Shown piece by piece: positions 29,741-38,994 of a stretch of 64,000 nt of DNA. A program made the translations under genes and the position numbers. Location of the stretch: the NCBI GenBank assembly GCA_902141825.1, contig CABFPG010000001.1, positions 124,001 to 188,000 on the forward strand, in the 5' to 3' direction. Each line of letters begins with the position of its first letter. Within the stretch, counting starts at the first letter, position 1. The notes under the pieces are model-generated. The model saw nothing but the letters and a program-made list of their open reading frames with translations, was not told where the DNA came from and did no database searches. Source of the DNA: Thalassocella blandensis. Lineage in GTDB: Bacteria > Pseudomonadota > Gammaproteobacteria > Pseudomonadales > Cellvibrionaceae.

Positions 29741-31567
29741 ATGAATCGTTTTACCCAAATTCCTACTTTACTACACGCTCAGCTCACTAATACACCACTG
29801 CGACGTCGTATTTGGCGAAGTCTCACTGCCATCGCAACCTTCCTGTGGCTATGCCAGACAGCATTCGCGCAAAACTTCAATACAGGCGGCGCACAACCCT
29901 TTGAAGAAGAAGAAACGTTTCTTCCCATTGAAAAGGCCTATCAGGTGGTTCCCAGCTTCGGCAAAAATAAACTCGAGTTACTGTGGACGATTGCCCCCGG
30001 ATATTACCTTTACCAGCACCAGTTTAAACTGGAAGCGCAAACCGCAGACAAAAGCGAAAAGTTTGAACTCACATTTGGCGATGGCAAACTTAAATACGAC
30101 GAATATTACGAAAAAGAATTAACCGTCTATTACACATCAACAGATGTTGTCGCCCCACTGCCCGAATTTGACAAGCCCTACCAGCTGAAAATTACCTCTC
30201 AAGGCTGTGCCGATGCCGGGCTTTGCTACCCTCCACGCAACCAGTATTTCTGGGTGGATACTGATGGTGACGCAGAAGAAATTTCTGGCTCGAAATTCAC
30301 AAACACTGGAGCAAACACCCCTTCTGCCAAGGTCGAAGGCAGCGAGACGCAACAGGATGCATTCTTACCATGGATATTATTTGGGGCATTACTGGGTGGA
30401 TTGATATTGAACTTAATGCCCTGCGTTTTTCCTGTCCTGTCGTTAAAGGCGCTGAGCTTCGCTTCATCCCACCTCAACAAGCACGCACAACACCTACACG
30501 GCTGGGCATATACTGGTGGTGTCGTTATCTCCTTCGTGGCAGCAGCGGTGGTGATCTTGAGCGCGCGCAGTGCTGGCGAATCTCTCGGCTGGGGGTTTCA
30601 GCTACAGCAACCAGGCTTTGTTGCCACCATGGCCTTTCTTTTCTTTATTATGGGATTAAGCTTGTCTGGCCTTTTGCATATCGGCACTCAATTCATGGGT
30701 GCAGGTCAATCACTGACGTCCGGCCATGGATTAAGTTCGTCGTTTTTTACCGGCGTACTGGCAGCCCTTGTCGCCAGCCCATGTACCGCACCATTTATGG
30801 CCTCAGCGCTGGGCTTCGCCCTCACTCAACCGGCTTACATTGCCATTCTGGTATTTATAACACTTGGCTTTGGCATGGCTTTGCCGTTTCTACTGCTTAG
30901 CTACAGCCCCGCATTGGTACGCTACTTACCGCAGCCAGGTGCGTGGATGGAAGTCCTGAAGCAATTTTTAGCCTTCCCACTCTATCTCACCTGCATCTGG
31001 CTGTTGTGGGTGCTAGCGAGACAGACAGGCAGTGATGGTGCTATCGTAATTCTCATCGGGATGCTTAGCCTCACCTTTACAGTGTGGCTGCTACAACATG
31101 CCAGTAACAACAAAATCCTGCATTTCAGCAATCGCGGCTTAGCCATGCTGGGATTGGCCTTTGCAATATTTTCAGTGGTAAAAATTGGAGACTTTCAAAC
31201 AGGCAGTTCCGACAATGGCCAGTGGGAACCTTACTCTCCCGACCGCCTCAAAGAGCTACGAGCAGAAGACACGCCGGTCTTCATCGACCTCACAGCCGAC
31301 TGGTGCATTACCTGCAAGTTCAATGAGCGTGTAGCGCTGAATACCGACGAAGTGATCAAGTTCGCAGCATTGAATGACATTGTGATGTTACAAGGTGACT
31401 GGACAAATGAAGACCCACAAATTTCCGACTTATTGAAGCAATTTGGTCGCAGCGGTGTTCCTCTGTATCTGATGTACCCTGCAGACGGCAATGCCCCGCC
31501 CGTAGTTCTGCCACAAATACTCACGCAGAGTCAGGTTCTCGAGTCCATGGAAAATGCTTTGCGCTGA
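29741..31567 (+). CDS. dsbD: Thiol:disulfide interchange protein DsbD
   Basis: DsbD passes electrons from cytoplasmic thioredoxin across the inner membrane to periplasmic DsbC, DsbG and cytochrome c maturation proteins. The 608-aa protein has all three modules. After a signal peptide (about residues 1-44), the N-terminal immunoglobulin-like domain has the pair CADAGLCYPP. The eight-helix membrane domain has cysteines in LMPCVFPVL and SPCTAPFMAS. The C-terminal thioredoxin domain has WCITCK and the cis-proline loop SGVPLYLMY. Confidence 0.96.
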   Translation: MNRFTQIPTLLHAQLTNTPLRRRIWRSLTAIATFLWLCQTAFAQNFNTGGAQPFEEEETFLPIEKAYQVVPSFGKNKLELLWTIAPGYYLYQHQFKLEAQTADKSEKFELTFGDGKLKYDEYYEKELTVYYTSTDVVAPLPEFDKPYQLKITSQGCADAGLCYPPRNQYFWVDTDGDAEEISGSKFTNTGANTPSAKVEGSETQQDAFLPWILFGALLGGLILNLMPCVFPVLSLKALSFASSHLNKHAQHLHGWAYTGGVVISFVAAAVVILSARSAGESLGWGFQLQQPGFVATMAFLFFIMGLSLSGLLHIGTQFMGAGQSLTSGHGLSSSFFTGVLAALVASPCTAPFMASALGFALTQPAYIAILVFITLGFGMALPFLLLSYSPALVRYLPQPGAWMEVLKQFLAFPLYLTCIWLLWVLARQTGSDGAIVILIGMLSLTFTVWLLQHASNNKILHFSNRGLAMLGLAFAIFSVVKIGDFQTGSSDNGQWEPYSPDRLKELRAEDTPVFIDLTADWCITCKFNERVALNTDEVIKFAALNDIVMLQGDWTNEDPQISDLLKQFGRSGVPLYLMYPADGNAPPVVLPQILTQSQVLESMENALR

Positions 31568-31782
31568 TCTTCGCCAAAAAGGACGTAAAATGCGGCAAAC
31601 TGCAGTAATATGATAACTGGGCATAGACAGACCCAGTCAAATTAGGCACAATCGCGCCTCATAAGATTTCGTGACGACAACGTTTAATCGGCGACACAGA
31701 TTTTATTGCGACACTGGCTGGCTGACACGTCTTATTACATAAATCCGTTCAGCCAACAAGATTTCTCAGCGAGGCGAGCCAT

Positions 31783-32241
31783 ATGGCGACCATTCTTGTG
31801 CTACACGGGCCAAACTTAAATTTACTTGGCACACGTGAACCCGAAATATATGGTAGCACCACCCTTGCAGATATAAATCAAACACTAAGCGAACGCTGCT
31901 TTGCCGTCGGCCATCATTTGCAGGCCCTGCAAAGCAATGCGGAATACGAACTTATTGAGCGCATTCACGATGCTCGCAACGAAGGCATAAATTTTATCAT
32001 CATAAATCCCGCCGCTTTTACGCACACAAGCGTAGCGCTTCGGGACGCCTTATCCGCCGCGGCCATCCCCTTTATTGAATGCCATCTTTCCAACGTTCAC
32101 AGCCGTGAAGCTTTTCGTCAGCATTCTTATTTTTCAGATATCGCCGTTGGCGTTATCTGTGGGTTCGGGGCCAACAGCTATGAGCTTGCACTCGATGCCG
32201 CCTTTAATTATTTACAGCAGCCAGGCAACGCCGGCTCCTAA
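31783..32241 (+). CDS. aroQ: 3-dehydroquinate dehydratase, type II
   Basis: AroQ dehydrates 3-dehydroquinate in the shikimate pathway. The 152-aa dodecameric-type enzyme shows [20 protein letters not shown] with the catalytic Tyr in the lid, [17 protein letters not shown], and [20 protein letters not shown] with the active-site His. A GAGG lies upstream. It heads an aroQ-accB-accC run that is conserved in pseudomonads and relatives. Confidence 0.97.
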   Translation: MATILVLHGPNLNLLGTREPEIYGSTTLADINQTLSERCFAVGHHLQALQSNAEYELIERIHDARNEGINFIIINPAAFTHTSVALRDALSAAAIPFIECHLSNVHSREAFRQHSYFSDIAVGVICGFGANSYELALDAAFNYLQQPGNAGS

Positions 32242-32291
32242 GTTTTCTTAAAAATTCATCTGCAATAGCGCTTGTTAACAGAGAGGCCGTA

Positions 32292-32768
32292 ATGGACATT
32301 CGCAAAATTAAAAAATTAATTGAGTTATTAGAAGAATCCAATGTTGAAGAGCTAGAAATACGTGAAGGTGAAGAATCCGTACGTATCAGTCGAGGCTCCT
32401 CCAGTGCAGCAGCAGTTCCCATGCAAACAGTTATTCAGCCAAGCCCTGTCGCGATGGCGCCAAGCGCTCCCGCGCCAGCAGCTCCTGCACCAGCCGCACA
32501 GCCTGCAGAAACAGCAAGTGCTGCAGCACCCGCCGGGCATACCGTTAATTCTCCTATGGTAGGCACTTTCTACCGCTCGCCAAGTCCTGGTGCCTCCTCG
32601 TTTATTGAAGTGGGCCAAACAGTGAAGCCAGGCGATATTATCTGCATCGTAGAAGCGATGAAAATGATGAACCAAATTGAATGCGACAAAGCTGGCGTCG
32701 TTGATGCCATACTTGTAGAAGATGGTGAGCCAGTAGAATTTGATCAACCGCTTGTACGCATCGTTTAA
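32292..32768 (+). CDS. accB: Biotin carboxyl carrier protein of acetyl-CoA carboxylase
   Basis: AccB carries the biotin that shuttles CO2 between AccC and AccAD in malonyl-CoA synthesis. The 158-aa protein has an N-terminal dimerisation segment, an Ala/Pro-rich hinge (about 38-82) and a C-terminal biotinyl domain. The biotinylated lysine is Lys124 in EAMKMMN. It is 50 bases after aroQ and 26 bases before accC. Confidence 0.97.
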   Translation: MDIRKIKKLIELLEESNVEELEIREGEESVRISRGSSSAAAVPMQTVIQPSPVAMAPSAPAPAAPAPAAQPAETASAAAPAGHTVNSPMVGTFYRSPSPGASSFIEVGQTVKPGDIICIVEAMKMMNQIECDKAGVVDAILVEDGEPVEFDQPLVRIV

Positions 32769-32794
32769 TTCGCACAACTTAGAGGCAAAGGTAT

Positions 32795-34138
32795 ATGTTC
32801 GATAAGGTATTGATTGCGAATCGCGGTGAAATTGCCCTGCGAATTTTGCGCGCGTGTAAAGCGTTAGACATCAAAACAGTTGCGATCTACTCCAAAGCAG
32901 ACCGCGACTTAAAACATGTTCGACTAGCAGATGAAACCGTTTGCATCGGTCCAAACTCATCCGCAGAAAGTTACTTGAACATTCCAGCAATTATTGCTGC
33001 GATGGAAATCACTGACTCGGTTGCAGTACATCCGGGTTACGGGTTTTTGGCCGAAAACGCAGACTTTGCGGAACAAGTACAAAAAAGTGGATACACATTT
33101 ATCGGCCCGGACCCCGAAGTTATTCGACTAATGGGCGATAAAGTATCAGCTATTGAAGCAATGAAAAAAGCCGGAGTGCCCACCGTACCGGGTTCCGGTG
33201 GCCCACTGCCTGAAGACGAAAATGCATGCTTGGAAATCGCTGAGCGCATTGGCTTCCCCGTCATTATCAAAGCTGCTGCTGGTGGTGGTGGTCGCGGCAT
33301 GCGCGTAGTACACGAGCCAGAAGCATTATGGAATTCCGTGCGAGTCACTAAAACAGAGGCGAAAGCCGCTTTCGGTGACGACACAGTTTACATGGAAAAA
33401 TTCCTGCAAAACCCACGGCACGTTGAAGTTCAGGTAATGTCCGACGGTCAAGGCAGTGCCATTCACCTGTACGATCGCGACTGCTCGCTGCAACGTCGCC
33501 ACCAAAAAGTTCTGGAAGAAGCACCTGCACCCGGGATTCCAGACGAAATTAAAAATGAAGTCTTTAATGCCTGTACCAATGCCTGTATAGAGATTGGTTA
33601 TCGCGGTGCCGGTACGTTTGAATTTCTGTATGAAGACGGTGGTTTTTACTTCATTGAGATGAACACCCGTATTCAGGTAGAACACCCGGTAACCGAGATG
33701 GTGACCGGAATCGATCTGATTCAGGAGCAAATCAATGTATGCGCAGGCAACAAACTGCGATACAAACAGGAAGATATCAAACTAAAAGGCCACGCATTTG
33801 AATGCCGTATTAACGCGGAAGACCCACGCACCTTTATGCCGTCACCGGGTAAAGTGCAAAAATACCACCCCCCAGGTGGCCTGGGTGTTCGTGTAGACTC
33901 TCACCTTTACGGTGGCTACAGCGTTCCGCCCTATTACGATTCCATGATTGCTAAAATCATCACGCATGGCGACGATCGCAGAACAGCTCTCAAGCGCATG
34001 GAAATTGCTCTTGACGAACTCGTTATCGATGGCATCAAAACCAATACTGATCTGCAAAAAGAACTGGTTAGAGATAAGGCCTTCGGTGAAGGTGGCGTTA
34101 ACATCCATTACCTTGAGAAGAAACTCGCCGCAAAATAA
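32795..34138 (+). CDS. accC: Biotin carboxylase subunit of acetyl-CoA carboxylase
   Basis: AccC uses ATP and bicarbonate to carboxylate the biotin on AccB. The 447-aa ATP-grasp enzyme has the N-terminal [34 protein letters not shown], the glycine-rich lid [12 protein letters not shown], the bicarbonate-site segment [19 protein letters not shown], and a normal C-terminal end. It forms an operon with accB. Confidence 0.98.
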   Translation: MFDKVLIANRGEIALRILRACKALDIKTVAIYSKADRDLKHVRLADETVCIGPNSSAESYLNIPAIIAAMEITDSVAVHPGYGFLAENADFAEQVQKSGYTFIGPDPEVIRLMGDKVSAIEAMKKAGVPTVPGSGGPLPEDENACLEIAERIGFPVIIKAAAGGGGRGMRVVHEPEALWNSVRVTKTEAKAAFGDDTVYMEKFLQNPRHVEVQVMSDGQGSAIHLYDRDCSLQRRHQKVLEEAPAPGIPDEIKNEVFNACTNACIEIGYRGAGTFEFLYEDGGFYFIEMNTRIQVEHPVTEMVTGIDLIQEQINVCAGNKLRYKQEDIKLKGHAFECRINAEDPRTFMPSPGKVQKYHPPGGLGVRVDSHLYGGYSVPPYYDSMIAKIITHGDDRRTALKRMEIALDELVIDGIKTNTDLQKELVRDKAFGEGGVNIHYLEKKLAAK

Positions 34139-34198
34139 TTTGGTCTTGACCGTGCTTCAAACAACACAGAAGTGTTAGCCAACAAGCACCCACTACAA

Positions 34199-34250
34199 AA
34201 GTCGCAACCCCCAGGTAGTTCATACCCGGATGTTGCGACTTCTTCGTTTT
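34199..34250 (+). terminator. Hairpin between accC and prmA
   Basis: AAGTCGCAAC (34199-34208) pairs perfectly with GTTGCGACTT (34232-34241) around a loop of about 23 bases, followed by the T-rich CTTCGTTTT. It may end or attenuate the aroQ-accB-accC message before prmA. The long loop lowers confidence. Confidence 0.45.
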
Positions 34251-34270
34251 CCATTAGCGACTTTTAAACC

Positions 34271-35149
34271 ATGAGCTGGCTGCAATTACACATAAACACC
34301 ACACCTGAAAACGCCCCCGCGGCCGAACAAGCCATGCAAAAACATGGAGCCCTGTCAATTACTCTAGCGGACAACGCAGACCAGCCCATTTTCGAACCTG
34401 AACTTGGGGAAACACCGCTTTGGAATGAAACGCGCGTTACCGGATTGTTCAACGCCGGCATTAACACGCGAGAAACACTGGAGAAAATATTAGCGTCTTG
34501 CAGCGACGAGGAAGCTGCCTGCCAATGGCAAATACTGGAAGACAAAGACTGGGAGCGAGAATGGATGAGTCACTATCATCCCATCCAGTGCGGTGAAAAC
34601 TTCTGGATTTGCCCCAGCTGGACCGCTCCCCCAGCACCCGATGCCATCAATCTTTTGCTGGACCCAGGACTCGCCTTTGGGACCGGCACCCATCCAACCA
34701 CTTTCATGTGCTTACAGTGGATAGCCACCCAGCAATTCCATAACAGCTACGTGATTGATTATGGTTGTGGCTCCGGCATTTTAGGAATCGCCGCCCTATT
34801 GCACGGTGCAGATAAAGTTATCGGAACGGATATTGACCCCCAGGCCTTACTAGCGACCCGGGAAAATGTGAAACGCAACCATCTGGAATCGGACATATTC
34901 CCAGTCTATTTCCCCAACAAATGCCCCGAACAAAAAGCCGATTTCGTGCTCGCGAACATTCTAGCGGGCCCGCTGGTGGAACTGGCACCCACTCTTTGCG
35001 CCCTGCTGAAACCACAAGGTAAAATTTGCCTGTCTGGCATTCTGAAAACTCAGGAAGAAGCTATTGTTAAAGCATATGAAGCATATATCGATATCGATAA
35101 TATCCATCAAGACGATCAATGGATATGTGTCACGGGGCACGCGCGCTAA
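34271..35149 (+). CDS. prmA: Ribosomal protein L11 methyltransferase
   Basis: PrmA trimethylates ribosomal protein L11 with S-adenosylmethionine. The 292-aa protein has an N-terminal L11-recognition domain and a Rossmann methyltransferase domain. Characteristic blocks are DPGLAFGTGTHPTTFMCLQW, VIDYGCGSGILGIAALLHGA and FVLANILAGPLVELAPTL. It follows accC at the normal position in this conserved neighbourhood. Confidence 0.96.
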   Translation: MSWLQLHINTTPENAPAAEQAMQKHGALSITLADNADQPIFEPELGETPLWNETRVTGLFNAGINTRETLEKILASCSDEEAACQWQILEDKDWEREWMSHYHPIQCGENFWICPSWTAPPAPDAINLLLDPGLAFGTGTHPTTFMCLQWIATQQFHNSYVIDYGCGSGILGIAALLHGADKVIGTDIDPQALLATRENVKRNHLESDIFPVYFPNKCPEQKADFVLANILAGPLVELAPTLCALLKPQGKICLSGILKTQEEAIVKAYEAYIDIDNIHQDDQWICVTGHAR

Positions 35150-35360
35150 AAGTACGTTAAGCTATAACAACAAGCTTTAACTGATAAACTCCTGCTAAAA
35201 TAGATATTCAGCAGCGGAAAAGGGCAAAAAACAACCAAGCCATAAATATGGCTCAAATAAGGAATTCCCCCGACAAAACATCACGCTAATTTACCTGGAT
35301 TCGCTAGGCGTTTAAACTCACAAGAGTATTACCTGAAGTAAAAGTTTGGACAATGTCCGT

Positions 35361-37151
35361 ATGGCCGAAAATATAACACGATGCCCCAAATGCAAAACCT
35401 CGTTTCGCATTTCAGACGCACACTTAAGATCCGCCAAAGGCGCGGTTCGCTGTGGCTCGTGTTTAAATATTTTTAATGCGAAAGAGCACTTGATAAGCTC
35501 ACATCAAGAAGCGCCAGAAACTCCTGTAAAAACACCCCCGGCAAAAACAACCCCAGCGAAAGTTGCCAATGTAAATAAAGCGGCGGCCCAACCAGCAACC
35601 AAGCAACCAAGCCCATCAAAAACAGTTGCCAAAACCGCCAGACAGGAAGTTAAACCATCCTCTGAAGATGCCACAACTACCAAACCAAAACCTGCCTCTA
35701 CCTTTGCCAAAGCCATTGCAAACAAAACAGAAAAACAGGCAACACAAAAAAAGCCGGCCAACACGGCTTCACCATCGAAGGTAAACGCAAGTTCGTCATC
35801 CCACTCCGATGAAGATGACATGCTGATCAGTGATGACATGGATAACCGTAACGGCAGTCGGTATGACGACAGCTTTAATACGGAAGAAGACTACAACGAA
35901 TCCGAATTAGGTCGAAGCAACACAGGGCAATACGATGTCAACCTGTTTGAGCGCGCTCTGGAAGACGAAGACAATGATGACGCCTCAGACTCCGATGAAA
36001 GCTGGGCGTTAGATTTACTCAATGAAGACAATGATCCACCCCCTCCACCTCCCACACAAAAAGAGCTGGAAGAAGAGGAGGAGCGACGTATCACTCAGGA
36101 ATTTGAAGCCAGCTTCAATTTTGACCACAGCAAAGAAAGCGTCCAGGACACTACAGAATCGCAAGAAAGCTTCGACTTTGACGACTACCCTGACAGCGAA
36201 GATAGCGGCTTCGCCACGGGTGAATTCGATGCGGTAGACCCACACACGAGCAAAGATTCGGGCGCCTCCGATTTTGATGAACCTCATTCACAGGAGTCCG
36301 GCGAACACTTTGCGGTTGGTTACGATGATGGCTATGACGATGGTTACGACGCAGGCTATGACTCAACGGCAAGCAAAAAGGACCAGCAAACTTTTGATGA
36401 CGCAGATGAAGGCTACGACGTAGGCTATACCAACAGCTTCGAAGATGACTACGAAGACGAAGATGAAAAAAATGTATTGAAGGACGATCCGGAAGAAAGC
36501 TACCCGGAGTCAATCGACAACATTAAAGAATCGTACTTTGAGGAAGAGGAAAACTACGAAGAGGCATACGAACCGGACGCCCACAACAAGCAGCCTTTCG
36601 AAAAAGAGAACACCAACTACCTGGACTCCATTGAGCCAGAGCCTGTGGAATTCTCATTTAAAAGGCACTCAAATTTCTGGCAGTCCAACATCTTGTGGGG
36701 CACATTAGCCATCGCTGGCGGTATCGCGCTGTTCATACAAATCGCCACCATCAAATTCGACTCACTCAGCCTGGTAGAACCTTACCGCAGCTACTACGGG
36801 ATCGCCTGCAAGTATGCCAACTGCACCTTGCCAGAGCTGGTAAACCGCAGCAAAATCCGCACCGCAAACCTTGTGGTTCGCTCTCACCCCAAAATTAAAA
36901 ATGCGTTAATCGTTGATGCTGTTCTCCAAAATACAGCCAAATTCGAACAGACTTTTCCCACTCTGGATTTAGTCTTTACCGACAGCCGCGAAAAACCAGT
37001 TTCCGCTCGACGATTAAGTCCCAGCGAGTATCTGCGTGGCGAGCTGGCGGGCCGAACCAATATGCCAGTGAAACAACCGGTTCACATTGCTATTGAAATT
37101 TCCGATCCTGGACCAGAAGCCGTCGGATACCGCATCAGCATTGTAGACTAA
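35361..37151 (+). CDS. Zinc-ribbon/DUF3426 membrane protein with long acidic linker
   Basis: The N-terminus holds a zinc ribbon (TRCPKCKTSF and VRCGSC) of the MJ0042/zinc-finger type that precedes DUF3426 domains. A basic Lys/Pro/Thr-rich stretch (about 45-145) is followed by about 270 residues extremely rich in Asp, Glu and Ser, with tandem YDDG/YDAG units. One membrane segment follows (about 437-457), then a C-terminal DUF3426 domain. Function is unknown. I chose the ATG at 35361 because it puts the zinc ribbon close to the N-terminus; an in-frame TTG at 35346 is an alternative. It lies between prmA and dusB, as in pseudomonads. Confidence 0.85.
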   Translation: MAENITRCPKCKTSFRISDAHLRSAKGAVRCGSCLNIFNAKEHLISSHQEAPETPVKTPPAKTTPAKVANVNKAAAQPATKQPSPSKTVAKTARQEVKPSSEDATTTKPKPASTFAKAIANKTEKQATQKKPANTASPSKVNASSSSHSDEDDMLISDDMDNRNGSRYDDSFNTEEDYNESELGRSNTGQYDVNLFERALEDEDNDDASDSDESWALDLLNEDNDPPPPPPTQKELEEEEERRITQEFEASFNFDHSKESVQDTTESQESFDFDDYPDSEDSGFATGEFDAVDPHTSKDSGASDFDEPHSQESGEHFAVGYDDGYDDGYDAGYDSTASKKDQQTFDDADEGYDVGYTNSFEDDYEDEDEKNVLKDDPEESYPESIDNIKESYFEEEENYEEAYEPDAHNKQPFEKENTNYLDSIEPEPVEFSFKRHSNFWQSNILWGTLAIAGGIALFIQIATIKFDSLSLVEPYRSYYGIACKYANCTLPELVNRSKIRTANLVVRSHPKIKNALIVDAVLQNTAKFEQTFPTLDLVFTDSREKPVSARRLSPSEYLRGELAGRTNMPVKQPVHIAIEISDPGPEAVGYRISIVD

Positions 37152-37499
37152 CCAGTCGAATTGTCACCGTAGCAGTCATCCTGGCTTAAATCTGCTTAAA
37201 ATCCCACCATGTTTTGCACTGTGAAACAAGTCGAAACTATTGTTATTAATACCTAATTCGCTAATATCAATAAATTTTATAAAAATCGACATGTTTTGTT
37301 AAATTTTTGAGCAATCTGTTCAATTAATGCATTCCAAAATTGTTTAACAACAGGTATGATAGCCCCCCTTTCGATGGCAACAATTTGATCAGCTATTGAA
37401 GACATAAACACCATTAGAGAACCAAGCTAAGAGCACTTAAACACAAGCGCTCAATCAAGCAATACCAACCCATACAGACCATTCTTGGGGGAGAGTCGT
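37152..37499 (+). other. Regulatory spacer upstream of dusB-fis
   Basis: This AT-rich spacer of about 350 bases has no coding frame. It contains the candidate dusB-fis promoter near 37332-37367 and a leader of about 130 bases ending in GGGGGAG before the dusB start. Confidence 0.5.
37332..37367 (+). promoter_or_regulatory. Candidate dusB-fis promoter with GC-rich discriminator
   Basis: TATGAT at 37355-37360 is a good -10 element. TTCCAA 17 bases upstream is a weak -35. The C-rich AGCCCCCC just downstream is the kind of discriminator seen at promoters shut off by ppGpp, and the E. coli fis promoter is known to be under such stringent control. The match is by eye only. Confidence 0.45.
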
Positions 37500-38489
37500 T
37501 TGTTTAACATTGGGCCTTACGCCATTGACAGCCGTGTGCTTCTAGCACCAATGGCCGGCGTAACCGATTTACCATTTCGATCCATTTGCCGAAAAATGGG
37601 CGCAGGTTTAGTGACGAGCGAAATGCTTTCGTCAGATACCCGCCTGTGGCAGTCGGACAAGTCGAGAAATCGTCTTGCGGTTGCAGAGGATATCGGACCG
37701 ATCAGCATTCAAATTGCTGGTAGTGAACCCCAAATGATGGCAGACGCTGCCCGAGCCTGTGCGGAACAAGGTGCGCAGATTATTGACATTAATATGGGCT
37801 GTCCTGCAAAAAAAGTTTGTAAAAAACTTGCGGGGTCTGCGCTATTAAAAGATGAAGCTCTGGTTAAAAATATTTTGCAAGCTGTGGTGCAAAGTGTAGA
37901 TGTTCCCGTCACGTTAAAAATTCGTACGGGGTGGGACACACAAAATAAAAACGCCATTCAAATTGCAAAAATTGCAGAAAATGAGGGAATTCAAGCGTTA
38001 ACCGTTCATGGACGGACGCGCGCGTGCAGATTTAATGGCGAAGCTGAGTACGATACTATTGCAGAAATCGTAGATAACGTTAATATTCCCGTCGTTGCAA
38101 ACGGTGATATTAAATCGGCGGAGAAAGCCAAAGAAGTTATTACATATACTTCTGCCGCGGCCGTCATGATTGGTCGGGGAGCCTGGGGAAGACCTTGGAT
38201 ATTCAAGCAAGTAAAAGAATATTTAGAGGACGACACCCTCTCGACACAGCCGTCAATCAAACAAATAAAAACAATAGTTCTCGAACACATAGAAGCTCTT
38301 CACGCATTTTATGGCGAGTTCATGGGTGTGAGAATTGCCCGCAAACATTTTACGTGGTACGTCCAACAACTATCTGTTTCCAATTCGACCACAAAAAATT
38401 TTAATCAACTTGAAACTTCAACTTCACAAATCAGTGCCGTACAAGAATTTTTTGCACGGTTAAATTATCATGAGGAAAAAGCAGCATGA
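37500..38489 (+). CDS. dusB: tRNA-dihydrouridine synthase B
   Basis: DusB is an FMN enzyme that reduces uridine in the tRNA D-loop. Features are [20 protein letters not shown], the catalytic-cysteine block [24 protein letters not shown], and the FMN-phosphate loop [13 protein letters not shown] chose the TTG at 37500 because it gives MFNIGPY, like family members, and has GGGGGAG six bases upstream. An in-frame TTG at 37485 lies before that ribosome site. Its stop overlaps the fis start as ATGA, the same dusB-fis operon as in E. coli. Confidence 0.95.
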   Translation: MFNIGPYAIDSRVLLAPMAGVTDLPFRSICRKMGAGLVTSEMLSSDTRLWQSDKSRNRLAVAEDIGPISIQIAGSEPQMMADAARACAEQGAQIIDINMGCPAKKVCKKLAGSALLKDEALVKNILQAVVQSVDVPVTLKIRTGWDTQNKNAIQIAKIAENEGIQALTVHGRTRACRFNGEAEYDTIAEIVDNVNIPVVANGDIKSAEKAKEVITYTSAAAVMIGRGAWGRPWIFKQVKEYLEDDTLSTQPSIKQIKTIVLEHIEALHAFYGEFMGVRIARKHFTWYVQQLSVSNSTTKNFNQLETSTSQISAVQEFFARLNYHEEKAA

Positions 38490-38809
38490 ATACAGCGGAT
38501 ACGCTTTTAAACGAACGCACTAACGAATTCTCTGGTCAAGCTCCAGCAGCGCCAGTAAATGAATCTTACAATGCACCGCAAGACCCAAGCCTGCGTGACT
38601 GTGTTGAGCGTGCAGTTAGCAACTATTTCCAACACCTTGAAGGTCAAGACGTTTCTAACGTATACGAAATGGTACTAGCAGAGGTTGAAGCACCAATGTT
38701 AGAAGTAGTCATGAAGTATACTCGTCACAACCAAACTAAAGCAGCAAACGTTCTTGGTTTGAACCGCGGCACTTTACGTAAAAAATTAAAGCAATACGGC
38801 TTACTCTAA
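38486..38809 (+). CDS. fis: DNA-binding protein Fis
   Basis: Fis is a nucleoid protein that bends DNA and activates rRNA and other promoters. The 107-aa protein has a poorly conserved N-terminal 35 residues, the dimerisation helices ([20 protein letters not shown]), and a C-terminal helix-turn-helix, [20 protein letters not shown]. It overlaps dusB by 4 bases and is probably translated by coupling. Confidence 0.97.
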   Translation: MNTADTLLNERTNEFSGQAPAAPVNESYNAPQDPSLRDCVERAVSNYFQHLEGQDVSNVYEMVLAEVEAPMLEVVMKYTRHNQTKAANVLGLNRGTLRKKLKQYGLL

Positions 38810-38875
38810 GCCCCACTCTTTTTGCTCCCATAGTCGACACAGGCCTCTGAACTCTCATCGCCTGTGTTAGCAAGA

Positions 38876-38965
38876 GGGCACCTCTAAAAATGTTTCGTAA
38901 GCACACTGCAAACTGTACAAGTAAAATGTAGTGCGCTTACGAAAAAACAATTTTTAGCGGTGCCC
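38876..38965. repeat. 90-bp near-perfect inverted repeat between fis and purH
   Basis: The left arm (38876-38907) begins GGGCACCTCTAAAAATG and ends CGTAAGCACACT. The right arm is its reverse complement with two mismatches and one 4-base insertion, ending TAGCGGTGCCC at 38965. About 22 bases separate the arms. A run of seven Ts follows at 38971-38977. It could be a strong Fis terminator, or a small non-autonomous mobile element (MITE-like). I see no clear target-site duplication and no second copy in this window. Confidence 0.7.
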
Positions 38966-38994
38966 TAATGTTTTTTTAGGAACACGAAATCACA

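Noticed and set aside
30370-30900. 176-codon frame in the dsbD membrane domain
   Set aside because: It is out of frame within an intact dsbD.
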